Made by a program: the position numbers and the translations under genes. From Siderastrea radians (lineage: Eukaryota > Cnidaria > Anthozoa > Scleractinia > Rhizangiidae), in assembly GCA_964017195.1 (NCBI GenBank), contig OZ024887.1, positions 2,256,881-2,320,880 on the forward strand: a stretch of 64,000 nt of DNA. The letters run 5' to 3'. Below the pieces are notes generated by a model that was not told where the DNA came from, searched no databases, and saw only the letters and a list, made by a program, of their open reading frames with translations. Shown here one piece after another: positions 11,027 through 23,200 of the stretch (position 1 is the first letter of the stretch; every line of letters starts with the position of its first letter).

Positions 11027-11805
11027 CTTAACGAATAATGAGAAAGATGTCAAACGTAACGCTATCTTAGCTAAGTGTCTCATACATGTGCGAAATCACA
11101 ATCAGAAGAGTAATCTCAAAGTCGACTGACAGGTAAGCGTCCGCGAACTGCGAGGAAAAATCTCTCTACATATTCTTCTTTCGATTGGTTTCACAGTACC
11201 TTTGGACTCTACTCAATAAGTGTTTTCGCCCCACTTTATTATCGTATCACTAGGAAGTTAAAAAACGTATGTAGATCATAAGTCACCTGGCATTAATACT
11301 TTCCTTTTCTTCATGTCAACATGCAGTCATAAGAAAGTAACCGAGAAGTCTATGAATACATGTGTGGCGAGGAAAGGAAATTGGTTGCTTCATAAGCAAT
11401 CTACAAACGCTGCTTGAATTCCTTAGAATTTTTTAACCGGACATCTGCTAAGGTCAGTTTCGATGTCACAAACAGTCTTCATTTGTCAACAATAATGGTT
11501 TATTTTGATGAAACCGTACTTACAAAATGACAGCAACTCATGAGAAAGTAAAAGTCATCAGCGATTAAACATAAATATAAACATGGAATAAATATGATAC
11601 ACACACACAAACGCGAAGATCTTGTTTTAAGAACGGCTCAGATTCATTTGGTCTTTGACAAAAACGTGTTACCAACGTGGAATAAAGAAAGATATATTTA
11701 GTCAGTGTTCACTGAGTGAGTTGATTCATTTCTTTAACTGACAGAAGACCTCTTGCATTGATTCTAAAATACAAGCCTGCGTGGTAGTCCTAGCCTCCTA
11801 TAAAG

Positions 11806-13773
11806 CTAAGGATGAGTAAATGGCATTTCGCAGTAGTCTCTAATGTTGGAGAATCGTCCCTTTATAGCAATCAACAGGCTTGTGCTTGTCCAAACAGATA
11901 TCGGCAATGCGTTCACTAAGGCCACAACTAAGTGTCTTTTCCAGTGTTTTCGCCAAACAGCCATAACAGGCCTATTCTGATAGCGTGTCTCAATAGCAAT
12001 TGATACACTGCTGAAGAACCACTCAATCGCTAGTGGAACTGTTGTGGTGATTACGAACGACTTGAGTAATATCAATGGCGTTTTGTCGTCCGTATAATAA
12101 TATTCATGTAAATGTAGGAAACCGTTCACGGAGATAACAGCACTTGCTTCACCCAGCATACTAATAATAGCGATATCGGTGGCTAGTCTTTCACGCCGAG
12201 GGGTACGAAATCTCCCCCACGAAAGCAGTCTTCTCTTATATATCTGATAATAAACGTAATCTAGCAAGACTACCACACTTCTTTCGATAACCTCTGCAAT
12301 GCCATGGATTATTCCAATTAAAGCGACTGATTTCCAGCTGTTAAGATCTACTTGCAAAAGTCTAAGCATTACCGCTGATCCATAATACAGTGGGACCAGC
12401 AATATAAATGATGTTCCCGGATGGCTAATTCTTCTCAACTGCTGGACACAAAGACGTGAGATTCCTTTAAGTACGACTGTGATCAGAGGGGCAAATACTG
12501 CAATGTAAATTTTACCCGTTTTGTTTTGTTTGTTGTACGCTGGATAAATGAATTTGGAGACAAGAATGGCCACGACAAAAGTTAAAGCACTCGAACCTAT
12601 CATCCAAAGAAGTGTCTTCAGTTTCTTTATTCCAGTAACTATGAAAAAATGCCTTGCGAGGACCCAAGTTTGTATACAGACACCTAAAGAAAACAACACG
12701 TTACCAGGGATTCTCTGCACCATTGTCAGATCGGAATGAGAAATGCCAAGGCCTTGCAGAGCCACACGATACGCCGAATCCAAAGCGTAGAAAATGAAAG
12801 ATGTCAGGAAGAGTTTTCTTTTCACGCCCATGATTTGATAAGGCCGAAAATAAAAGAGAGTATTGACAAAAAACCAAATATGAATAAACTCTTCTGTTAC
12901 GATCTCAGATGAATAAATGAATGAATGAATAATCTTTATTTAAACACGATAGAAAGTTAAAGCACAATGCTTGTGGGGTCGTGTATTAACTAAATATAAC
13001 TAAATACTAATAAACTAATATATTTCTAAATTACTACTAAATACTTATATACTAAATTGGATCGTAACTACTATAAAAATAATTAATTACACAACAATCA
13101 ATAACATTTAAAGTCATTGTAATGCCTAGGGAGCGACTGAACCGACTGAGCACTGAAATTAAGCTCCTTAATATAATTATCATTTTTCACTTTTCGATAG
13201 AAAACCGAAAATTGGGATCCTGTATTATACGACGAAACAGCATTCCATAGGATGGAATGCTGTTAAGGTCTTAGTCCACTGTATCTTGATTGGGATTGAT
13301 TCTTTTGGACGACCCAGGCAAATTAGTATGGCTTGATAGTTAAAGTAATACACAGTGATAGAAAGAGTTCCAACAATGGCTGCGGTCAAGACAGAAATCA
13401 AAAACCCAAAGTACAAGGAATTCCAAATGGTACAACAAGCCGATGGTCTGAGTCTTTTCCAAGCCATAGCTCTATCCTCTGTTGCTTTCGGTGTATTTTC
13501 ACTGTCCTCTGTTGAGCAAGCATTTATAAGCGTTGGCTGAGCATTATTAAATGCCATATATCCAGTACTTGTGGCTTCTGTGTCACTGTATTCTTGGTAA
13601 ATAAACTCGTCAACAGGATAATAGTTCCATTCTATGCCTACTTTTTCTAGAGGATCATAACCAAACGTTTCAAAATCAAACTCGGCTTCGTTGGGATTGA
13701 AGTGTTCAGCAACACTACGCGTTAAGGTAAAAATAAACCCACCACAAAGTTCCAATATAGTACTTCCAGCCAT
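11806..13773 (-). pseudogene. 537-aa membrane protein gene copy 3, split by a LINE fragment
   Basis: The 5' part (13265-13773) encodes residues 1-170 in frame and the 3' part (11806-12910) encodes the remainder. Both are very close to copies 1 and 2. Between them, after codon 170 (following TKTL), sits a 354-bp retroelement fragment that brings an in-frame stop after about a dozen foreign residues. The product would end after the first large membrane segment. A methionine 26 codons into the distal half (12831) could start a 341-residue protein with the later membrane segments, but I see no evidence that it is used. No other frameshift is visible, so the disruption is recent. Confidence 0.85.
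12911..13264 (-). mobile_element. 5'-truncated L2/CR1-like LINE fragment
   Basis: Read on the minus strand, it starts with the end of a reverse-transcriptase frame (WNAVSSYN followed about 40 residues later by a stop). A short 3' UTR and AATAAA follow, ending in tandem attc/attcattc repeats (12911-12940 on the plus strand). A microsatellite tail and severe 5' truncation are typical of L2/CR1-type LINEs. It has the same orientation as the gene it interrupts. The uninterrupted site in units 1, 2 and 4 gives both borders exactly. I see no clear target-site duplication. Confidence 0.8.
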
Positions 13774-15372
13774 TCTGGACCACGAAACCTTTTAAGAATG
13801 AATGGGTGGAGTCTGTTTGTAGCAGTCTAGTTTGTCTTAGGGGAGTTCGAAACTACAATTTGCTCACAACCAAACACGAGATATTATGAAAGTGACTAAA
13901 ATGACAGAACACAAAACTGACAAAACCGAACTGAACACGCAGCCAATCGAACACAACGTCGCAACTATTTTTTATTCTGATCATCCTAAAGTGCACTACC
14001 GGTGGCATAACACGTTTGGGTCACGTTGTATTTTCGTGTAAGACAATGCAGCAAACGACTCGGAAACGGGAGCACGATCGAGGTGTGATGGGTCACACCT
14101 CCCGTGCCGCGCTTGTTATGAAGACCACTGGGGACGGGTCAGATTCCAGGCAGCAATTATAGGTTGTCTGGAAATGAAGGTGGGCTACTGTTATACAGAT
14201 TTGCCGCCGAATTTTGTCTGAAACGTTTCGAAATAGAAAAGACGAAGCCAGCAGATCTGAATTCGTTGGTTTGGGGGATATGCGAAATGGACGTCTCCTT
14301 AGAAGTAATAAACACCACTGGTCGCACATGAGCACGTTGTATTGCCTTCTTTGCGTGATGATTGCTATTTACTTGATCGCTGTTTGTTGTCTGTTTCACA
14401 GGATGAGCTTTCTGAAAAAAAAAATAAAAAAAGGTCATTCAAAGGAAAATAAATAAGGCTTTTAAAATAAAATCGGCTCTGTTACCAAGAGAAAAACCTA
14501 TACAGTCAAAACTGCGCTCTAGCTACGCCACTGGATTAGTTATACCTCTGGAGAAAGTGACTTTTAGGACTCGGCCGCACGACTTTTTAATGATTTACCC
14601 GCCAAAATTAGGATGTCATGAGTGACAATTTTAGAAGCTTTTGTAAGGACAAAAAATCTTTTACTATCAATCGTCTACGTACGAAACAACAATTTTTTGT
14701 TTAAAATGATAATTTGATGATGTTGCTTAACGATCTTGTACAGTATATTATTACTTTTGAGTAATAAATTAACAGGATCTTGTATATTATTACCGTTAAG
14801 TAATAAATTAACAAGCACTTAATTGTTAAATTAGTTACATTTCTCACATAGTGTTTAACATTTTGTAACAAGTGGATGAAGAGCTATTTTTATGGAAACA
14901 CTACTAATAAACCGTTTAGTTATTTATTATTACTTTTTATTTAAAACTGACAAAACTGTAGGGTCTAGGATTCCTGTGCAAATCAATTTCTCAAGTTAGG
15001 GCTGCATTGGGGAAGGTGGGGGGGGGGGGGGTGGCGAAGTAGGAGTTGACCACTCTTTATAAGCATTCCCTTTACTTCAATTTGGAAGACTTATAAATGG
15101 TTCCAAAAAACTTTGAATGATGGGACAAGTCCACGAACCGCCATGAAAACTACACTGTATAGCAGTTTACATGTTTCCGGTTATAGCCCCTCCTAGCCAT
15201 AAGCAAACTACACCTCCTAAATAACAATTTATTTGAATTAAGTTACCCTACACTAAACCGATCGACTGAAACAGTGGTACCTTACCACAATATTTTATGC
15301 TGGCCAACCAGAAAACTTTTAACAGTGTTTTATACGCCTGGACGTTTCGGTAAGAATTATTGAGCAAAATCT

Positions 15373-15546
15373 GGTCTGCGAGCAGGCTCACTTACTGAGT
15401 TATTCGCGCGAGTATCTTGGCGATTTGCTAACTGGCGAGCGAAACGAGTCAGCGAGAAGAATGACCGACTCGCTTCTCTTGCCGGCTCCCGCCGCCAAGA
15501 TACTTTTGCCTGAATAACTCGCTAAGTGAGCCCGCTCGCAGGCTAA
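15373..15546. mobile_element. Foldback MITE, MULE-like, unit 3
   Basis: Unit-3 copy of the 174-bp inverted-repeat element (see 4601-4774), flanked by the same gcaaaatct/gcaaaattt pair. Confidence 0.7.
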
Positions 15547-15788
15547 GCAAAATTTGCAGGCGTCTGACAAAAAAGGAATGGTGAATATTGTCACCGAAAT
15601 ATTTCACTTCCACCTCCAGAATGACAAGGACATGTAGGTATATATTGTTTTCATAAATGGAAATGTTTGTTAACCCCTACGTGAATAAGACATTTTTTGT
15701 GCTTGGCGTAACCGTGAACCATTATGATATTAAAGTGTATTAAAGGCAAATTCTGAACATCATAGAGAAAAGCGTCTACGGATCCGGG

Positions 15789-16792
15789 CTACGGATGATA
15801 CATTATTGTTAGCAAAGCAACATTCCTATCAACCTTGGGTTGGCATACAACGAACACCTCGATTTTACTCACTTGAGGAGCCTGAAACTTTCTTTTCAGC
15901 GGTTTTGAAGCGGAGTTGCTCCTTATGCATCAGTCAATTCCAACAGTGCCCATCCCCCCCCGGGCATTAGTCGGGCATTTGCTCACGTTTTAATCCCGGG
16001 GGTGGGGCATTTGAAATTTTATCACTGCCCGGGGGTCGGGCATTTGCCTACCCCCGGGACGACTCCGGGGCATTTGACAAGGTGAGAAAAACGTTCCGGT
16101 GTAGTCAGTCTGAGGTCGTCCATGATCTTCCATTCCTTTGTTGCTGTTCGCTGATTGATTTCATCGTTTGTTGATTAAATACTGTATGAAGTGAAATTAA
16201 TTCTACGTACTATATGGATTTTTAAGCTATCCGAGGTGACCAGTTTAGTAAAAATATTTTATGTTTTTGGCCGTTTGTTAAATACAGATCATGCATTTTC
16301 AGTTCTTCGAAATTATTTAAGCATTTCTTTTAATATAGCTTATTTAATAAAACACTTAAAAGTTGTGTATGTCAAAATCAAATAAATGAACGTGTTATTG
16401 ATATTAATAAAGTATTATTTTGAAAACAAATGAACAACGGAAGGGGAGACGCACAGGTATAAAATAACTGAAGCGCGTTGATAATAATGATGAGTGACAC
16501 TTTTTTTGTTATGATTTATTATTAAAATCTTGAGCAGTGTTGCTTTCTAGATGATCCTGGGGTGGGGCATTTGCCTTCTATTTTGGTCCCACCCCGGGGC
16601 ATTTGACGGACTTACTTGTCCCCACCCCCGGGAATTTGCCATTTTTTAAAAAAAAATGCTAATGCCAGGGGGTTGGCCCGGGGGGGGGATGGGCACCGCT
16701 GGAATTGACTGATGCATTAGCGACTGAGACATTAGATATTTGTAAAGTTCTGAATGGACAAGGAGGGGATTGTATGAATTGGAGCACTCAGT
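15789..16792 (-). pseudogene. M1AP exon-14 fragment interrupted by a MITE, unit 3
   Basis: The exon-14 copy spans 15873-16792. Removing the 791-bp element and one 3-bp target duplication leaves exactly 126 bp, the parental exon length. The read-through stop corresponding to the parent's is at 15789-15791. No exon-13 copy accompanies it. Confidence 0.85.
15926..16716. mobile_element. 791-bp MITE, PIF/Harbinger-like, TTA target duplication
   Basis: The terminal inverted repeats start TGCATCAGTCAATTCCA and continue into GTGCCCATCCCCCC on both sides. The empty site in units 1 and 2 (gctccttagcgac) shows that TTA was duplicated (15923-15925 and 16717-16719), which fits the TWA preference of PIF/Harbinger elements. 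Both subterminal parts contain several copies of a GGGGCATTTG-type motif. There is no transposase; the only internal frame (64 codons at 16191) is uninformative. Confidence 0.85.
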
Positions 16793-17480
16793 CTTAATAA
16801 AGAAATAGAACATTGTCAGAACATTCAGACTCAGAGACAAAATAGTTACAGACACCACATCCAAAACAGTTCGCAGCTGTTTAAAACTGAATTACAGTTA
16901 GAAGAATAGGTAACTGTAAACACCCTTTCGTTTTTGTTAGCTCCTTCTGAGTGCCGTGTCTTTACCTTTACACACTAATGTAACTGTTATGCTATGGAAA
17001 TCGATTGTAAGACACAATCAAAAGCCTTATACTAAGCCTCACTAATTTCGAGTTTGTAGATTTTACAATCTGAAAGTGTGACCATTTAAATGAAACGTAT
17101 ACACTGAACTGTTTGCAGTTCCAAATTTATGTGTCAGTTTCGAGGTCACAAACAGTCTTCACTTGTCAACAGTAATGGTTTATTTTGATGAAACCGTACT
17201 TACAAAATGACAGCAACTCATAAGAAAGCAAAAGTCATCAGCGATTAAACATAAATATAAACATGGAATAAATATATACACACACACAAATGCGAAGATC
17301 TTGTTTTAAGAACGGCTCAGATTCATTTAGTCTTTGACAACAACGTGTTACCAACGTGGAATAAAGAAAGATATATTTAGTCAGTGTTCACTTAGTGAGT
17401 TGATTCATTTCTTTAACTGAAGACCTCTTGCATTGATTCTAAAATACAAGCCTGCGTGGCAGTCCTAGCCTCCTATAAAG

Positions 17481-19094
17481 CTAAGAATGAGTAAATGGCA
17501 TTTCGCAGTAGTCTTTAATGTTGGAGAATCGTCCCTTTATAGCAATCAACAGGCTTGTGCTTGTCCAAACAGATATCGGCAATGCGTTCACTAAGGCCAC
17601 AACTAAGTGTCTTTTCCAGTGTTTTCGCCAAACAGCCATAACAGGCCTATTCTGATAGCGTGTCTCAATAGCAATTGATACACTGCTGAAGAACCACTCA
17701 ATCGCTAGTGGAACGGCTGTGGTGATTGCAAACGACTTGAGTAAGAGCAAAGGCGTTTTGTCGTCCGTGTAGTAATATTCATGTAAATGTAGGAAACCGT
17801 TCACGGAAATAACAGCGCTTGCTTCACCCAGCATACTAATAATAGCGATATCGGTGGCTAGTCTTTCACGCCGAGGGGTACGAAATCTCTCCCAAGGAAG
17901 CAGTCTTCTCTTATATATCTGATAATAAATGTAATCTAACAAGACTACGACACTTCGTTCAATAACCTCTGCAATGCCATGGATTATTCCAATTAAAGCG
18001 ACTGATTTCCAGCTGTTAAGATCTACTTGCAAAAGTCTAAGCATTACCGCTGCTCCATAATACTGTGGAACCAGCAATATAAATGATGTTCCCGGATGGC
18101 TAATTCTTCTTAACTGCTGGACACAAAGACGAGAGATTCCTTTAAGTAAAATTGTGATCAGAGGGGAGAATACTGCAATGTAAATTTTACCCGTTTTGTT
18201 TTGTTTGTTGTACGCTGGATAAATGAATTTGGAGACGAGAATGGCTACGACGAAAGTTAAAGCACTCGAACCTATCATCCAAAGAAGTGTCTTTAGTTTC
18301 TTTATTCCAGTAACTATGAAAAAATGCCTTGCGAGGACGCAAGTTTGTACGCAGACACCTAGAGAAAACAACACGTTGCCAGGGATTCTCTGCACCATTG
18401 TCAGATCGGAGTGAGAAATGCCAAGGCCTTGTAGAGTCACACGATAAGCCGAATCCAAAGCGTAGAAAATGAAAGATATCAGGAAGAGTTTTCTTTTCAC
18501 GCCCATGATTTGATAAGGCCGAAAATAAAAGAGAGTATTGACAAAAAACCAAATATGAATAAACACTCCTGATAAGATGTCAGATAAGGTCTTAATCCAT
18601 TGTATCTTGATTGGGATTGATTCTTTTGGACGATCCAGGCAAATTAGGATGGCTTGATAGTTAAAGTAATACACAATGATAGAAAGAGTTCCAACAATAA
18701 CCGCCGCCAAGACGGAAATTAAAAACCCAAAATACAAGGAGTTCCAAATGGTACAACAAGCCGATGGTCTGAGTCTCTTCCAAGCCATAGCTCTATCCTC
18801 TGTTGCTTTCGGTGTATTTTCACTGTCCTCTGTTGAGCAAGCATTTATAAGCGTTGGCTGAACATTATTAAATGCCATATACCCAGTTCTTGTGGCTTCT
18901 GTGTCACTGTATTCTTGGTAAACAAGCTCGTCAACAGGATAATAGTTCCATTCTAAACCTACTTTTTCTAGAGGATCATAACCAAGCGTTTCAAAATCAA
19001 ACTCGGCTTCGTTGGGATTGAAATGTTCAGCTACACTACGCGTTAAGGTGAAAATAAACCCACCACAAAGTTCCAATATAGTACTTCCATCCAT
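17481..19094 (-). CDS. Uncharacterised 537-aa multi-pass membrane protein, array copy 4
   Basis: Intact frame of 537 codons with no indels against copies 1 and 2, but the most substituted of the four. It begins MDGSTILEL instead of MAGSTILEL, and changes are scattered over the polar N-terminus and several membrane segments. The hydrophobic pattern, the FRTPRRER loop and the C-terminal WRKHWKRH stretch are unchanged. Conservation of length and frame despite this divergence suggests the protein has been under selection. Its position next to the functional M1AP 3' end makes it the likely founder copy. Function is unknown. Confidence 0.85.
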   Translation of the reverse strand: MDGSTILELCGGFIFTLTRSVAEHFNPNEAEFDFETLGYDPLEKVGLEWNYYPVDELVYQEYSDTEATRTGYMAFNNVQPTLINACSTEDSENTPKATEDRAMAWKRLRPSACCTIWNSLYFGFLISVLAAVIVGTLSIIVYYFNYQAILICLDRPKESIPIKIQWIKTLSDILSGVFIHIWFFVNTLFYFRPYQIMGVKRKLFLISFIFYALDSAYRVTLQGLGISHSDLTMVQRIPGNVLFSLGVCVQTCVLARHFFIVTGIKKLKTLLWMIGSSALTFVVAILVSKFIYPAYNKQNKTGKIYIAVFSPLITILLKGISRLCVQQLRRISHPGTSFILLVPQYYGAAVMLRLLQVDLNSWKSVALIGIIHGIAEVIERSVVVLLDYIYYQIYKRRLLPWERFRTPRRERLATDIAIISMLGEASAVISVNGFLHLHEYYYTDDKTPLLLLKSFAITTAVPLAIEWFFSSVSIAIETRYQNRPVMAVWRKHWKRHLVVALVNALPISVWTSTSLLIAIKGRFSNIKDYCEMPFTHS

Positions 19095-19179
19095 TCTGGA
19101 TCACGAAACGTTTTAAGAATGAATTGGTAAAGTGTTTGTAGCAGTCTAGTTTTTCTTAGGGGAGTTCGAAACTACAATA

Positions 19180-19564
19180 GGCTCTTTGCATAACCGTGTC
19201 ACGTGACCTTTTCAATCTTAATAAATGGTCGTGGTTCAAAATAGATGTCTGAAATGGAAAGGGCGTCATGAAATTAGTAGGATTCCAATTTTGAGGCCAC
19301 TAACGTTTAAGTGCAAGATTTTAGGACAGTTTGAAAGTTTGAAAATTATAAAAGATTTGTATGCTGGATGGCAAAGCTTGCCATCCAGCAGCTTTTTTCG
19401 TTATAAGTCTTGGTAATTATTTGAACATTAAAAATAACCGTAAAATGTCGCACTTTAACGTCAGTGACCTCAAAATTGAAAATCTTACATTTCTGATATC
19501 TATTTCGTACTATTACAATTTTTTATCATTGACAAGGTCACGTGACACAGTTATGCAAAGGACC
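19180..19564. mobile_element. 385-bp foldback MITE upstream of copy 4
   Basis: Inverted termini share CTTTGCATAAC followed by TGTCACGTGACC. The flanks show a CAATA direct repeat (19175-19179 and 19565-19569). The element is absent from the matching place in units 1-3, which supplies the empty site. The centre has a short hairpin around ctggatggcaaag/ctttgccatccag at 19362-19386. It lies 85 bp upstream of the start codon of copy 4, so it could affect that copy's promoter or 5' UTR. Confidence 0.75.
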
Positions 19565-20246
19565 CAATAAGCAACACGAGACATTATGAAAGTGACTAAT
19601 ATGACAGAACACAAAACTGACAAAACCAAACTGAACTCGCAGCCAATCGAACACAAGGTCAAAACTATTTGTTATTCTGATCATCCTAAAGTGCATTACC
19701 GGTGGCGTAATTTTCACGTAACATAATACAGCAAACGACTTTTAGGTGTGATGGCTCACACCTACCGTGCCGCGCGTGTTATGAAGAAGACTGGGGACGA
19801 GTCAGATTCCAGGCAGCAATTACAGGTTGTCTGGAAATGAAGGTGGGCTACTGTTATACAGATTTGCCGCAGAATTTTTTTTGAAACGTTTAGAAATAGA
19901 AAAAACGGAGCCAGGAGATCTGAATTCGTTGGTTTGGGCGGCATGCGAAGTGGGCGTCTCCTTAGAAGTGGTGAAAACCACTGGTCGTACTTGAGCACGC
20001 TGTGTTGCCTTCTTTGTTTGATGATTGCTATTTACTTGATTGCTATTTGTTGTCTGTTTCACAGGATGAGCTTTCTGAAAAAAAAGGTCATTCAAAGGAA
20101 AATAAATAAGGCTTTTAAAATAAAATCGCCGTTGCTTACCAAGAAAAAAACTTAAACAGTCAAAACTGCGCACTATCTACGCCAGTGGATTCGGTTATAC
20201 CTCTGGAGAAAGTGATTTTTCAGGACTCGACCGCACGACTTTTTAA

Positions 20247-23200
20247 GAGCGCTTGTCTGTAAAAATCAAACATAACGCGGCAAGGGTGGAAAATTCGATT
20301 TCTTTCATATTTTAATGTTAGACAGGTTAGGGTATAACTAAAATCACTGGATACTTTTTTTGGCAAAATATCCTTTTATTTCAAAGAAAAATGCAAATAA
20401 CGAACTTCCGTTAAAATCGCCATTTGAAGCAGTAAATTATGACATCAATTTGAGGCATTCGCGTGCAAAAACAAATCCCTCTGTCGTCTTTTAAACACTC
20501 AATTTTACTTTTGCAATCTCTCAAGAGCTTCAAAACTGATTTTGGTAAAAACTGCGTTGTTCTTTGTGTTTGAAATAATTTAATTTTGAAAGTATACATT
20601 TCTCATCAGGAAAAGTACTTCGTGAATTAAATTATTTTTCACCATGTGCTAAACCTTCAAATCGATTCAGCTTCTGGCTGTTGAATTAAGAAAAGATGTT
20701 CTCAGGATTGCTGCAAAAATTTCTTTGGGCAAATGATTGAGAGCGACGCGAGAGCTTTTCAAAGTTCGTTAAAATGCAGGTTGTTTGACCCTTCTTGGCA
20801 ACATTCCATTCGCGAGTCACGCACATATTTTAATGTGTTTCGACCCATATGAGATCGAAAACGTCAAACAGAAAAACAGTTCGAAATGCTCTTACCTCAT
20901 CTGCTGTAGAGGACAGGTCCAGAGGTCATTTCCGAGTGATTCTCTTGCCGTTCGACGTATTTTGGTCCTGTTGATGCCATCCAATGAACACCGCCAACTG
21001 GGTCAGTGTATTGTAAACGGTCAAACAGCTCAACAACAACGTCAACAACCTTTCTTCCAAAACGTTCGAAATCTTTCTACACTGTGACATCTTACTCAAC
21101 GGTTCAGTTGATTTAATATGAGTGTTGCTCAGTTTTCAGTGCACAAAAGCATTATCAGATTTGACTGCTAAATTGGGACCAAACGTGGATGGCGCCGTGT
21201 GCGTATTGGTTTGTCACGCAATGCGTATCAAAGGCATTTTAGGGGGAAGGGGAAGGGCAAAACCTTTGAGGTGAAGTTAAATGACATACAGTGTTAATTG
21301 CAGGGATTATTCGTGGTTTTAATGGCGTTGTGTGTCTTTCTTACTTATTACCAGTGTTGTTACAACCATTAAAAATTGTATTTGCTACCCTAGCCTAGTA
21401 GTCTGAAACGCAATTCCAACCGTTGTACAAGCTTACAGACATGGTTACAGGTGAGTGGTGCAACAGAAGTGGCGCTATTATTAACTAGACCCAACTTTAA
21501 TACGGGGAAACCTATAACTACAAGGGGCTCCCTTTTGTTAATTGACGAGCGGGTATTCTACCTATGATCATTGGTGTCAGTCTGCTGGTTCTTAGCTGGC
21601 ACAGGACCGGTACAAAGCACAGTTATATCAGGAGTGAAAGTCAGCTCGCTGTTAAAGGGTTGGATGGAGTTTTGGACAGGAAGGGTTCTCTCTTCATAAC
21701 AAATGGGTGCAATCGAAGTTTTTAACTGTGCTCTCTTATCACCTGTTTGACTTAGTCTACATTAGTGTGTCCTGACTAATGAGTGGGGCTTCTAACAGCA
21801 CGCCAGTGCTGTTTGAAGACTGTGAAATATGGCACGTAACCATGGTAACAAAAAATGAGGTTCTGTTCCTGAATTTCTGTTTACGAATCTTACTGAGACA
21901 GGTTCCCAGTGAGCGAGATCTCTCACAGCAGCCATCATACTTATCAGAATGGATATGAGGATATCATAACAGAAATACGTCAAGCATCTTGCCCTTAAAC
22001 GTCTGTTACCTCTTTCACGTTCTACATACACCTTAATGAGGACGAAGAGAAGAGTGAGGCTTCCATCGATAACCTGGCTAATATTCGGATAGACCACAAG
22101 CGAATATAAAACTCACCTGATCCAACTTTTACAAGCGAACCAGTCCCACGTAAGATAATTTCAGATCCCTTTTCCCCCCGTCCTCTTCCACTTTTTGGCC
22201 ACTCTCCTTTTCCTTACCGTGACCCGGCCCCTTGTGCTGCAGCTTCTGCTAGACACTATTTCAAGTTTTGCACGATGGCTGGGACATATGGTCATTGTAT
22301 TCAAGCGTTCGTTGTAAAAACTGACTTGTAACTTGTGGTATCAGGCCCGCACCAAGGCTGAAACAAATGCTGCGAGCAAATTGGCCTAGTCAAAGCCTTC
22401 CTCCTCCCCCCCCCCCCCCTTCAAAATACACACTCGTGCACATAGATACTAACTCTGTTCACAATGCCACAGTTTGTGTCGATTTCGTCAAAAACGACAC
22501 CTTTTTGGGGACATCCTTCGTTGACAATTTGCCAAAAAGCTGCTTCCTGTTTGCTTTTTCGCCGACAAAGTTGTTGGCAACGTCCACCAGATTTATAGCA
22601 TCAGTTTTAAAAAAGTACCCTTAAAGTTACAAGGTTTGTCAAAATTAAAACATTTCGACAGCCAAGCTACGAATTTCGGACCTGTTTTACCTAACTCTCT
22701 TAAACGTTTACGTAACTTTTATCACTCGATTGGTGAGATAAAAATAGTTTTGTTCCTTGGACTTGTTTTAAGACAATATGATGAGCTTAAAGCTTGCAGC
22801 AAATACACAGCAGTCGCTTAGCTATTAAAGGCATTAAGGTCCTTCACAGTAAAGCTATACTGCCAGGGTCAAGGTGATATGGGTGAAGAAAGACATTGGT
22901 AAGGAACCTGGGCGACTGAAATGTGCGGTGGGCTAGTAGATTTTTGAAGCCCACTTGCCCGGTGGCTAGTGACTCAACAGATGTCAAACCCTGTTAAAGG
23001 TTGTAAAATAATAAAAGGAACTTTTAGCATCAGCATTTAAGACTATTCGTTGCACATTACTTCGTTTTGATTATATATTTTTGGCTCATTTATTGTAATG
23101 TTTTTTCAACTTCCAAAACTTCTGGGGACTCGAGGCCCCCCCCCCCCCCTCCACCTTCTACGGGCCTGGGTATTCTTGGTGCATGAAAGTAAGGGAACAA

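Larger units (their letters stand above)
5886..11093. repeat. Tandem duplication unit 2 (about 5.2 kb)
   Basis: This is a near-identical copy of unit 1, with the same gene order: membrane-protein gene, upstream DNA, 9-bp-TSD foldback MITE, then M1AP exons 14 and 13. At about 5885 the sequence passes from M1AP-intron-12-like DNA straight into the 3' flank of the next membrane-protein gene, which marks the tandem junction. Confidence 0.9.
11094..17128. repeat. Tandem duplication unit 3, with two insertions and a deletion
   Basis: Same layout as units 1 and 2, but with a 354-bp LINE fragment inside the membrane-protein gene (12911-13264) and a 791-bp MITE inside the M1AP exon-14 copy (15926-16716). 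At about 17128 the sequence jumps from DNA like that near 5536 to DNA like that near 6245. About 0.7 kb is missing, including the exon-13 copy and the usual junction. Confidence 0.85.

Noticed and set aside
18187..18552. 121-codon minus frame inside array copy 4
   Set aside because: It lies entirely within the 537-codon gene in another frame and has no features of its own.
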